Shown here one piece after another: positions 53,766 through 61,946 of a DNA stretch of 64,000 bases. The position numbers were made by a program, and so were the translations under genes. The stretch is from Achromobacter piechaudii NBRC 102461. GTDB lineage: Bacteria > Pseudomonadota > Gammaproteobacteria > Burkholderiales > Burkholderiaceae_B. Under the pieces are notes generated by a model that did no database searches, was not told where the DNA came from, and saw only the letters and a program-made list of their open reading frames with translations. Where the stretch lies: the NCBI RefSeq assembly GCF_001571245.1, contig NZ_BCTK01000001.1, forward strand, positions 1,240,001-1,304,000, written 5' to 3'. Each line of letters starts with the position of its first letter. Position 1 is the first letter of the stretch.

Positions 53766-54510
53766 TGATCCCATCTCGCTGGTCGTTGACGGGCAGCAAC
53801 TGGACGGCACCTTCCTGACCCCGGAAGACAAGGTGCCGGGCGTGCTGTTCATACACGGTTGGGGCGGCAGTCAGCAGTTCGACCTGGCGCGCGCCAAGGG
53901 CATCGCGGCGCTGGGCTGCGTGTGCCTGACGTTCGACCTGCGCGGCCACGCGGCCACGCGCGAACAGCAGTTGCAAGTAACGCGCGAAGACAATTTGCGC
54001 GACGTCATGGCCGCCTACGACCGGCTGGCTTCGCACCCGTCCTTGGATTCCGGTTCGGTGGCGGTGGTGGGCAGCAGCTACGGCGGCTATCTGGCGGCGC
54101 TCTTGAGCGGACTGCGGCGCGTGCGCTGGCTGGCCCTGCACGTGCCTGCCCTGTACCGCGACGAGGAATGGCTGCTGCCGAAGAACCAGTTGAACCGTGA
54201 AACGCTGCGCGCGTATCGCAACAGCTACGTCGCGCCCGAATCGAACCGCGCGTTGAAGGCCTGCACGGAATTCGCCGGCGACGTGCTGCTGGTCGAGGCC
54301 GAGCACGACACCTTCATCCCGCACTCGACCATCATGAGCTACCGCTCGGCATTCCGCCGCTCGCACTCGCTGACGCACCGCATCATCGACGGCGCGGACC
54401 ATGCGCTGACGGAAAAGTCCGCGCAACGGGCCTATACGTCGATTCTGGTGAACTGGGTGACCGAGATGGTGACCGGCGCGCGGATGGGAGATCCGCGGCC
54501 GGTGCCTTGA
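53752..54510 (+). CDS. Alpha/beta hydrolase
   Basis: A 252-residue alpha/beta hydrolase. The oxyanion HGW is in LFIHGWGGSQQ, the nucleophile elbow is GSSYGG (Ser near 105), and the catalytic His is in IDGADHAL. The acid residue is probably in EAEHDTF. It resembles dienelactone hydrolase-like and acyl-peptidase-like proteins and is cytoplasmic. ATG 53752 follows GGAGGAAACC. It is the last gene of the ybhP-clsB-ybhN operon. Confidence 0.88.
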   Translation: MAAHSDPISLVVDGQQLDGTFLTPEDKVPGVLFIHGWGGSQQFDLARAKGIAALGCVCLTFDLRGHAATREQQLQVTREDNLRDVMAAYDRLASHPSLDSGSVAVVGSSYGGYLAALLSGLRRVRWLALHVPALYRDEEWLLPKNQLNRETLRAYRNSYVAPESNRALKACTEFAGDVLLVEAEHDTFIPHSTIMSYRSAFRRSHSLTHRIIDGADHALTEKSAQRAYTSILVNWVTEMVTGARMGDPRPVP

Positions 54511-54558
54511 TGGCGCCTGGCCAAGCTGCCCGGACCGCAAGGCCCGGGCAGTGCCGGC

Positions 54559-54957
54559 TTACCAGTAGATTTCCTGCTTGTAGTACGTGTGCAGATTGCG
54601 TGCCCACGTCTCGTCCGCCATGCTCGGCCAGTTGTCCTTGTCAAAACCTGGGGCGTTCTTCAAGGTTTCTTCGTCGATGTCCAGCACGAAGCACTTGCGG
54701 TCGGTGTCCAGCGTCAGGGCCGCCCACGGGATCGCAAACAGCTTGTCGCCGATGCCCAGCACGCCGCCACGGGACAGCACCGCATAGGCCACGCGGCCGC
54801 GCGGCACGTCGATCATGATGTCCTTGATCGAACCCAGGTCGTCACCGGCCGAGTTGTAGACATCATTGCCTTCCAGCGTGCCGGCCGCCATGACTTCGGG
54901 GCCGGGGCCGCCCGGGCTGCTCTTGGGGCCGCCGACGATATTGGTTTGATGTTCCAT
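54559..54957 (-). CDS. PRC-barrel domain protein
   Basis: A 132-residue protein with a PRC-barrel: GNDVYNSAGDDLGSIKDIM, VPRGRVAYAVLSRGGVLG and KLFAIPWAALTLDTDRK. PRC-barrel proteins occur in stress, RNA-processing and photosynthetic complexes; in Proteobacteria they are often stress-induced. No signal peptide is seen. A good Shine-Dalgarno (AAAGGAGATAAA) precedes ATG 54957. It is next to the ThDP enzyme gene on the same strand, but a separate promoter candidate lies between. Confidence 0.88.
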   Translation of the reverse strand: MEHQTNIVGGPKSSPGGPGPEVMAAGTLEGNDVYNSAGDDLGSIKDIMIDVPRGRVAYAVLSRGGVLGIGDKLFAIPWAALTLDTDRKCFVLDIDEETLKNAPGFDKDNWPSMADETWARNLHTYYKQEIYW

Positions 54958-55016
54958 CTTTTATCTCCTTTGCCGGGCTTGCGCCCTGCGTACTGGTGGT
55001 AGGAATACATTGCTCC

Positions 55017-55031
55017 GCAAACGCCGTGCCC
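55017..55031 (-). promoter_or_regulatory. Candidate sigma-54 promoter of the PRC-barrel gene
   Basis: On the minus strand GGGCAC-GGCGT-TTGC differs from the TGGCAC-N5-TTGC consensus only at the first base and is preceded by TT as in glgA. A start near 55005 gives a leader of about 48 bases to the ATG at 54957. Confidence 0.58.
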
Positions 55032-55067
55032 AACTGCGGTGCCAGGCACCCACGTTCAAATACCCGA

Positions 55068-56837
55068 TCAGCTTGCCCACCATTGCTTGATGGTGGCGCG
55101 CAATGCGGCCGCGCCCGTGGCGGTGTCTTCCTTGCGCAGCGCCGTCATGTAGGCCTTGAACTGCTTGGCCGATATGTGCGGCGGCATCGGCGGCACCTCG
55201 GGGTCGCTCACCACTTCCAGCACCGTGGGCTTGCCGGCGGACAGCGCCCGGTCCCAGGCAGGGCCGACATCTTCGGGGTCGGTCACGCGGATGCCTTCCA
55301 GGCCCAGCATGCGGCCGTAGTCCGCGTAGGAAAAATGCGGCAGCCATTGCGAGTCGCCAAAGCGCGGGTCCGCGCCCATCACGCGCTGCTCCCACGTGAC
55401 CAGGTTCAGGTCGCCGTTGTTCAGCACCATCACCACCAGCGTCGGGTCGGCCCAATCCTTCCATCGGTGCGCGATGGTGATGAGCTCATTGATTCCCAGC
55501 ATCTGCATGGCGCCGTCGCCCACCAGCGCCACGACCGGGCGATGGGGATGCGCCAGCTTGGCGGCCACCGCGTAGGGCACGCCGCAGCCCATGCTGGCCA
55601 GCCCGCCCGACACCGAGCCCATCATGCCTTCGCGCAGATGCACATCTCGCGCATACCAGTTGGCCGCCGAGCCCGAATCGCAGGTGACGATGCAACGCGG
55701 CGGCAAGCGGCTGGACAGTTCCAGGAACGGACGTTGCGGGTTGACGCCCTTGGCCTCGACCATGGCGCGCGCGACCACCGTTTCGCGCCAGCGCGACACG
55801 CGCTTTTCGATGCCCTTGATCCAGCGCTCGGACGTCTTGGGCTTGAGCTTGGGCAGCAAGGCTTCCAAGGTCAGCCGGGCGTCGCCGACCAGGCCCACTT
55901 CCACCGGATATCGCAAACTGAGCTTGCGCCCGTCCAGGTCGATCTGCACCGCGCGCGCCTGCCCTTCCTTCGGTAGAAATTCCGCATAGGGAAAAGATGT
56001 GCCCACCATCAGCAGCGTGTCGCACTCGTTCATCATTTCCCAGCTGGGCTGGGTGCCCAACAGGCCGATCGCGCCGGTCACATAGGACAGCTCGTCCGGC
56101 ACCACGGCCTTGCCCAGCAAGGCCTTGGCTACGCCCGCGCCCAGCCGTTCGGCCACGGCGCGCACTTCGTCGCCCGCTTCCAGCGCACCCGCGCCCACCA
56201 GCATCGCCACGCGCTCGCCGCTGTTCAGGATCGCGGCGGCGTTGTCCAGCGCGGCCTCGGGCGGCACCGCCGCGTGCGCGGTCAGGCCGATGCCGGTGTG
56301 GACCGTGCCGTGTTCACGCGGCGGCGTTTCCACGGCTTCCAGATCCTGCACGTCGTTCGGAAAAATCAGGCAGGTGACGCCCCGCCGTTCCATGGCGATG
56401 CGCATGGCGCGGTCGACCATGTGGCGAGCCTGCACGGGCGACGTCACCATGTGGACGAAGTCGTGCGCCACGTCCTTGAACAGGCTGACCAGATCCACCT
56501 CTTGCTGGTAGTCGCCGCCCAGCGCGCTGCGGGCCTGTTGTCCGACGATGGCCACCACCGGCTGGTGATCCAGCTTGGCGTCGTACAGGCCGTTGAGCAG
56601 ATGGATGGCGCCGGGGCCCGAGGTCGCCATGCATACGCCGACCTGCCCCGTGAATTTGGCATGGGCGCAGGCCATGAACGCCGCGCCTTCCTCGTGGCGC
56701 GCCTGGACGAATTCCAGTTCCTCGTTCCGGCCAAACGCGCCGATCAGGCCGTTGATCCCGTCGCCGGGATAGCCAAACACGCGTTGTACGCCCCATTCAC
56801 CCAGGCGGGCGAGGACAAAATCGGAAACGGTTTTCAA
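55068..56837 (-). CDS. Thiamine diphosphate-dependent enzyme (pyruvate oxidase-like)
   Basis: A 589-residue ThDP enzyme similar to pyruvate oxidase/acetolactate synthase-type proteins. The catalytic Glu is in ARHEEGAAFMACAHAKFTG, and the ThDP-binding stretch starts GDGAMQMLGINELITIAH and ends in VLNNGDLN. It could decarboxylate pyruvate (PoxB-like) to acetate and CO2 in stationary phase. The start is TTG 56837, set by AGGAG seven bases before; the open frame continues far upstream without a signal. E. coli PoxB is 572 residues. Confidence 0.85.
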   Translation of the reverse strand: MKTVSDFVLARLGEWGVQRVFGYPGDGINGLIGAFGRNEELEFVQARHEEGAAFMACAHAKFTGQVGVCMATSGPGAIHLLNGLYDAKLDHQPVVAIVGQQARSALGGDYQQEVDLVSLFKDVAHDFVHMVTSPVQARHMVDRAMRIAMERRGVTCLIFPNDVQDLEAVETPPREHGTVHTGIGLTAHAAVPPEAALDNAAAILNSGERVAMLVGAGALEAGDEVRAVAERLGAGVAKALLGKAVVPDELSYVTGAIGLLGTQPSWEMMNECDTLLMVGTSFPYAEFLPKEGQARAVQIDLDGRKLSLRYPVEVGLVGDARLTLEALLPKLKPKTSERWIKGIEKRVSRWRETVVARAMVEAKGVNPQRPFLELSSRLPPRCIVTCDSGSAANWYARDVHLREGMMGSVSGGLASMGCGVPYAVAAKLAHPHRPVVALVGDGAMQMLGINELITIAHRWKDWADPTLVVMVLNNGDLNLVTWEQRVMGADPRFGDSQWLPHFSYADYGRMLGLEGIRVTDPEDVGPAWDRALSAGKPTVLEVVSDPEVPPMPPHISAKQFKAYMTALRKEDTATGAAALRATIKQWWAS

Positions 56838-56886
56838 GTGGACGCTCCTTGTAGTCGGTTCATCAACAGCAGAACCAGCGCGCGCC

Positions 56887-56901
56887 GCAATCCCCATTCC
56901 C
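56887..56901 (-). promoter_or_regulatory. Weak candidate sigma-54 promoter of the ThDP enzyme gene
   Basis: On the minus strand GGGAAT-GGGGA-TTGC keeps GG-N10-GC, but the -24 box is poor (AT in place of AC). Its position, 38 bases before a predicted start, fits the pattern of the other sites. Listed for completeness. Confidence 0.3.
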
Positions 56902-57045
56902 GGGGTGGAAATAAATACGTCCCTGATATCCCAAGCCAGCCCTTGAAAAGATGACCATTGCTGCGCCGCTCCCAAATTTACAAACGTCAGCAACAACGAC
57001 GCGTACCCCTGGGTAAGCCCGATCTTTTCCGCAATGGCCCCGGTT

Positions 57046-57060
57046 GGGCACGCCACTTGC
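57046..57060 (+). promoter_or_regulatory. Candidate sigma-54 promoter of the glgA-glgE-treS genes
   Basis: GGGCAC-GCCAC-TTGC, preceded by TT, departs from the sigma-54 consensus only at one base. The predicted start near 57072 gives a leader of about 57 bases to the glgA ATG at 57129. A dyad TACCC-CT-GGGTA lies at 57004-57015, upstream of the site. Confidence 0.6.
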
Positions 57061-57128
57061 GCATAGGAGGCCTTACGGAATCGGGCCCACTTTTTCAGCG
57101 GCCCTCCGACACCCCCGGAGCAACAAGC

Positions 57129-58694
57129 ATGGCGACGACAATTCTCATAGTGGCTGCCGAAGCATTCCCCCTGGCGAAGACCGGCGGTCTGGGCGACGCA
57201 ATCACCGGCATGACGCGGGCGATGGTCCAGCGTGGCATCCCGGCCACCGTCCTGCTGCCCGCCTATCGCGGCGCGGCCAAACAGCTGGATGGCGTGCGCG
57301 AAGTGGCGCGGCTGGAAGACCTGCCGGGCGGCGACGCGCGCCTCTTGGCCGGCGTGTGCCCCACGTCCGAGCTGCCATTCCTGTTGCTTGAGAACGACGC
57401 GCTGTACGACCGCGCCGGCCTGTACGTGGACGAGGACGGCCAGGAGCATCCGGATAACGGCCTGCGCTATGCCGCCCTGTCTCACGCCGCCGTGCGTATC
57501 GCGCGCGGCTTGCCCGGTCTGCCGCGCCCCGATGTGGTGCACGCGCATGACTGGCATGCGGCCTTGACCCCCATGCTGTTGCGCGATGCGGGCCTGACGG
57601 ACGTGAAATCCATTCTGACGATCCACAACATGGCTTTCCAAGGCCAGTTCCCGCTAGAGGATGCCGCCGCCTACGGAATTCCGCCCGCCTACCGGGGCGA
57701 GCACGCCGTGGTCGCGTGGGACAAGCTGAACTTCATGAAGGCCGGCATCGCGCACGCGGACCGCGTCACGACCGTCAGCCACACCTACGCCCGCGAAATC
57801 CTGACGCCCCAGTTCGGTTGCGGCCTGGACGGCTTGCTGCGCGAACGCGCCGCCGACCTGATCGCCATTCCCAACGGGATCGACACCGCGCTGTGGGACC
57901 CGTCGCGCGATCCGCACCTGGGCCAACTGCGCTACGGCAGCGGCGACCTGGCCAACAAGCGCCTGTGCAAGACGGCGCTGCAACGCGAATTCGGCCTGCT
58001 GCCCGACGCGCAAGCCACGCTGGTCGTGATGGGCAGCCGCCTGACCGAACAGAAGATGGCGGACGTCGCCGCCGAAGCGCTGCCGCGCGCGCTGGATGCA
58101 CACCCCGAGATGCAGGTCGCGATCCTGGGCCAAGGCGACCGCCGTCTGGAAAATGCCTTGAAGGCGCTGGCCGAGCGTTATCCGGAACGCTTCGCCACGC
58201 GCATTGGCTACAACGAAGCCGCCGCGCACCGGCTGCATGCCGGTGGCGACATCCTCTTGCACGGCAGCCGCTTCGAGCCCTTTGGGCTGACGCCGCTCTA
58301 TGCCATGCGCTACGGCACGGTGCCGATCGGCTCGCGCGTGGGCGGCATGGCCGACACGATCGAAGACCCCGGTTCGGACTCGCCGCTGACCGCGATGGCC
58401 TTCGCCAACGGCCTGCTGTTCGACGGCGACCACCCCGACGCCATGGCCAATGCGCTGGACCGCGCAATGCATCTGCGCCAGCACCCGATGCTGTGGCGCG
58501 CGATGCAGCGCAACGCGATGAGCACCGACTTCAGCTGGCAGCGCGCCGTGGGCGCGTATGAAGACCTGCTGCAAGCCCTGACCGGCCGTACGCAAGCCGA
58601 TCAGATCGTGGAAGAACCCGCGTCGGCCCGCTCGGCCGACACTCGCCAACGGCGGACCCGGCAAGCCCGTGGCTCCATGCCGATGCCCATCTAG
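57129..58694 (+). CDS. glgA: Glycogen synthase
   Basis: A 521-residue GT5 glycogen synthase. The ADP-glucose-binding KTGGL starts at K17, and the C-terminal domain has HGSRFEPFGLTPLYAMRYG with the conserved catalytic Glu. It extends alpha-1,4-glucan from ADP-glucose. The downstream genes encode the GlgE route, which makes alpha-glucan from maltose-1-phosphate; in some bacteria GlgA-type enzymes feed that route. ATG 57129 is chosen by family; the frame is open from about 56958. A 50-residue C-terminal tail is basic and low-complexity. Confidence 0.94.
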   Translation: MATTILIVAAEAFPLAKTGGLGDAITGMTRAMVQRGIPATVLLPAYRGAAKQLDGVREVARLEDLPGGDARLLAGVCPTSELPFLLLENDALYDRAGLYVDEDGQEHPDNGLRYAALSHAAVRIARGLPGLPRPDVVHAHDWHAALTPMLLRDAGLTDVKSILTIHNMAFQGQFPLEDAAAYGIPPAYRGEHAVVAWDKLNFMKAGIAHADRVTTVSHTYAREILTPQFGCGLDGLLRERAADLIAIPNGIDTALWDPSRDPHLGQLRYGSGDLANKRLCKTALQREFGLLPDAQATLVVMGSRLTEQKMADVAAEALPRALDAHPEMQVAILGQGDRRLENALKALAERYPERFATRIGYNEAAAHRLHAGGDILLHGSRFEPFGLTPLYAMRYGTVPIGSRVGGMADTIEDPGSDSPLTAMAFANGLLFDGDHPDAMANALDRAMHLRQHPMLWRAMQRNAMSTDFSWQRAVGAYEDLLQALTGRTQADQIVEEPASARSADTRQRRTRQARGSMPMPI

Positions 58695-58712
58695 TCATCA
58701 AGGCGCACACGC

Positions 58713-61700
58713 ATGGCCGCTGCCCCCAAGCCCGTCCCCACCCCGCCCTCCGCGTTGCGCATCTGCCACGCGCCACTGGGTTTGCCGGACGGCGCCCCGG
58801 CCGCGAAAGGCGACACCTCGCTGGATGCCCGGCTGGCCCGCATCCAGCGGGCCGGCTTCAACGCCGTACTGGTGCCGCCTCCCTGGCTGCGGCCAGCCAA
58901 TGCGCAAACACTGGCTCCTGTCGATGCCGACGCAAGTCCAAAGGGCGACACCACCGAGCCCATCACCGAACGCCTGGCGCGGCTGTCCCGCGCCACGTCG
59001 GCGCATGGGCTGACGCTGTTGCTGCACGTGGTGGTGGACCGCGTGGCGATGGACGCCGCCGCCGCGACCGCGCCGCCCGGCTGGTATCGACCGCCGCCTG
59101 ACGACCCGGCGCGCGACCCGCGCCTGCCCGTCAGCACCTGGGGGGTGATGGCGCTGGCCGGCGATCCGCCGCCCGAATTTGCGCAAGCCTGGTCCAGGCG
59201 GCTGACCGGTTGGCTGCAAGCGGGCGTGAGCGGCTTTGTCTTTGAAGCGCCGCAACGCCTGCCGCCCGCGCGCTGGCGCGAGCTGCTGGAACCGCTGCGA
59301 CAACACGCCACCACCCCGCATTGCTTGGCATGGACGCCCGGCCTGACGGCGCATCAGGTCGACACGCTGCGCGACGCCGGCTTTGACGGGGTATTCTCGT
59401 CCTTGCCCTGGTGGGATTACAAGTCCGCGTGGTTGACCGAAGAAGCGGCGCGCTTGCAGCGCGTGGCGCCGGTGCTGGCCAGCACCACGCCCCTGCATGG
59501 CGAGGCCCCGAACAAGCATCCTGGCGATGCGCGGCTGGCCTGGGCAGCGGCCTTGACCGCCAACGGCTGGATGGCGGCGGAAGCCGAGATCGACGCGTCG
59601 CCGCAGATGCAGGACATCAACCAGTGGGTCAGCGTGCGCGAGTCGCCGGCTGGCCCGCCGCGCGTACTGGGTGGCCGCGATGGCCGCGCCACGCTGGTGC
59701 TGCGCGATGAAGCCGATGGCGCCACGGCCGTCCTGGCCTTGAACCCGCTTGACGCCGCGCCGGCACGCATCGATTGGGACGCGGTGGCCTCCAGCCTGCC
59801 GCCCGGCGACATCCTGCCTCAGCGCATGACGGACGCACCCCTGCTGGCCGGCGACACGCTGCCTGCTGGCGGCTGCGCGCTGATGGCCGTCACTCCCATG
59901 CCGCCCGTGCGCGAGGCCTCGCGTCATCCCGGGCCACGCACGGAAGGTGGCGCGGGCCTGCGCCTGGCCATCGAAAGCGTATCGCCCGCCGTGGACGACG
60001 GCGCGCATCCCGTCAAATGCACGGTGCACGAGCGCATCACTGTGCAAGCCGACCTGCTGATGGATGGTCACGACCGCATCGCCGCCGAAGTCAGGTGGCG
60101 CGCGGGCGACGAGGCCAACTGGAAGCGCACCCCCATGACGCTGCTGTCCAACGACCGCTGGCAAGCCAGCTTCCGGCCGCGCCGCATCGGCCCGCATGAA
60201 TTCCAGGTGGCCGCGTGGTTCGATGTGTGGGAAACCTACCGGCACGACCTGGAAGTCAAGCACGCCGTCGGCCTGGACGTGCAGCTTGAAGTGGCCGAAG
60301 GCCTGCTGTTGCTGCGCGAAGCCGACAAGCGCGCCAGCCAGCACGCCTACCCCGCCGACAGTGTTGCCGTGCTCAAGGCGGCCTTGAAGGCCTTACCCGG
60401 CCCGAAAGACGGCGGCCAGCCTTCTGAAGCGCACATCGCCTTGCTATTGGGCGCCGAACTGGCGCATGCGATGCGGGCGCTGGACGCCCACGCGTTTGAA
60501 ACCGTAACGCCCGAGCCCTATCCCGTCTGGGTGGACCGCCCCGCAGCCTGCCACGGCGCGTGGTACGAATTGTTCCCGCGTTCGCAAGCGCGCGAGCCCG
60601 GCCGCCACGGCACCTTCGACGACGTGATCGCGCGGCTGCCCGATATCCAGGAGATGGGCTTCGACGTGCTGTATCTGCCGCCCATCCACCCGATCGGCGT
60701 GCGCAACCGCAAGGGCCCGAACAACAGCCTGACGGCCGGGCCGGACGACGTGGGCAGCCCCTACGCCATCGGGTCCGCCGACGGCGGCCATGACGCCATC
60801 GAGCCCAAGCTGGGATCGCTGGATGATTTCCTGCGGCTGGTGCGCGCCGCGCGCGAGCACGGCATGGAAATGGCGCTGGACTTCGCCATCCAGTGTTCGC
60901 CCGACCATCCCTGGTTGAAAGCGCATCCCGACTGGTTTTCGTGGCGCCCGGACGGCTCGCTGCGCTATGCCGAGAACCCGCCCAAGAAATACCAGGACAT
61001 CGTCAACGTGTCGTTCTATGGCGCACCGCCGCGCCGCGCTCGCAAGCTTGCGCTATGGCGCGCGCTGCGCGACGTGGTGCTGTTCTGGGTGGACCACGGC
61101 GTGCGGATCTTCCGCGTGGACAATCCGCACACCAAGCCGCTGCCCTTCTGGCAATGGCTGATCGCCGAAGTGCACGGCCAGCACCCCGATGTGCTGTTCC
61201 TGTCCGAAGCCTTCACCCGGCCCAAGATGATGTACCGGCTGGCGAAGGTGGGGTTCACGCAGTCATACACGTACTTCACGTGGCGCAACGAGCGGGCGGA
61301 GCTGCAAGCGTATCTGGAAGAAATTTCCAGCCCGCCGCCCGCCGACTTCTTCCGTCCGCATTTTTTCGTGAACACGCCGGACATCAACCCGCTGTTCTTG
61401 CAGACCTCTGGCCGGCCCGGTTTTCTGATCCGCGCCGCGCTGGCGGCGATGGGATCGGGCTTGTGGGGCGTGTACAGCGGCTTCGAGCTGTGCGAATCGG
61501 CGCCGGTGCCGGGCAAAGAGGAATACCTGGATTCCGAAAAATACGAGCTGCGTCCGCGCGACTGGCGCCAGCCCGGCAACATCCGCGCCGAGATCGCGCG
61601 CCTGAACCAGATCCGCCGCGCCAACCCCGCGTTGCAGACGCATCGCGGGCTGACCGCCGTTTCCAGCGGCAATGACCGCGTGCTGGCCTTCGTAAAGGCC

Positions 61701-61931
61701 ACGCCCGGTCTGGGCAATGTGGTGATGACCGTCATCAGCCTGGACCCCTTCAACCCGCAGACCGCGCAGGTGCAGGCGCCCTTCTGGTTGTTCGGCGACG
61801 CCCCGCCCGCCCACCTTGAAGTCGAAGACCTCTTGACGGACAGCCGCGACACCTGGCGCGACGCGACGCGCACCGTGACGCTGTCCCCCGACCAACCCTA
61901 TCGCGTCTGGCGGCTGTCCCTTCATGGTTGA
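58713..61931 (+). CDS. glgE: Alpha-1,4-glucan:maltose-1-phosphate maltosyltransferase with N-terminal extension
   Basis: A 1072-residue GH13_3 enzyme. The C-terminal ~660 residues are the GlgE core: the nucleophile is D803 in FRVDNPHTKP, the acid/base is E832 in FLSEAFTRPK, and NPPKKYQDIVN is a GlgE signature. The first ~400 residues are an extra GH13-like barrel segment (NAVLVPPPWLRP, GWLQAGVSGFVFEAPQ) not present in the Streptomyces enzyme. GlgE transfers maltosyl from maltose-1-phosphate to alpha-1,4-glucan. The N-terminal role is unknown. 18 bases follow glgA and 15 precede treS. Confidence 0.93.
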   Translation: MAAAPKPVPTPPSALRICHAPLGLPDGAPAAKGDTSLDARLARIQRAGFNAVLVPPPWLRPANAQTLAPVDADASPKGDTTEPITERLARLSRATSAHGLTLLLHVVVDRVAMDAAAATAPPGWYRPPPDDPARDPRLPVSTWGVMALAGDPPPEFAQAWSRRLTGWLQAGVSGFVFEAPQRLPPARWRELLEPLRQHATTPHCLAWTPGLTAHQVDTLRDAGFDGVFSSLPWWDYKSAWLTEEAARLQRVAPVLASTTPLHGEAPNKHPGDARLAWAAALTANGWMAAEAEIDASPQMQDINQWVSVRESPAGPPRVLGGRDGRATLVLRDEADGATAVLALNPLDAAPARIDWDAVASSLPPGDILPQRMTDAPLLAGDTLPAGGCALMAVTPMPPVREASRHPGPRTEGGAGLRLAIESVSPAVDDGAHPVKCTVHERITVQADLLMDGHDRIAAEVRWRAGDEANWKRTPMTLLSNDRWQASFRPRRIGPHEFQVAAWFDVWETYRHDLEVKHAVGLDVQLEVAEGLLLLREADKRASQHAYPADSVAVLKAALKALPGPKDGGQPSEAHIALLLGAELAHAMRALDAHAFETVTPEPYPVWVDRPAACHGAWYELFPRSQAREPGRHGTFDDVIARLPDIQEMGFDVLYLPPIHPIGVRNRKGPNNSLTAGPDDVGSPYAIGSADGGHDAIEPKLGSLDDFLRLVRAAREHGMEMALDFAIQCSPDHPWLKAHPDWFSWRPDGSLRYAENPPKKYQDIVNVSFYGAPPRRARKLALWRALRDVVLFWVDHGVRIFRVDNPHTKPLPFWQWLIAEVHGQHPDVLFLSEAFTRPKMMYRLAKVGFTQSYTYFTWRNERAELQAYLEEISSPPPADFFRPHFFVNTPDINPLFLQTSGRPGFLIRAALAAMGSGLWGVYSGFELCESAPVPGKEEYLDSEKYELRPRDWRQPGNIRAEIARLNQIRRANPALQTHRGLTAVSSGNDRVLAFVKATPGLGNVVMTVISLDPFNPQTAQVQAPFWLFGDAPPAHLEVEDLLTDSRDTWRDATRTVTLSPDQPYRVWRLSLHG

Positions 61932-61946
61932 CGCCCGGAGCCCAAG

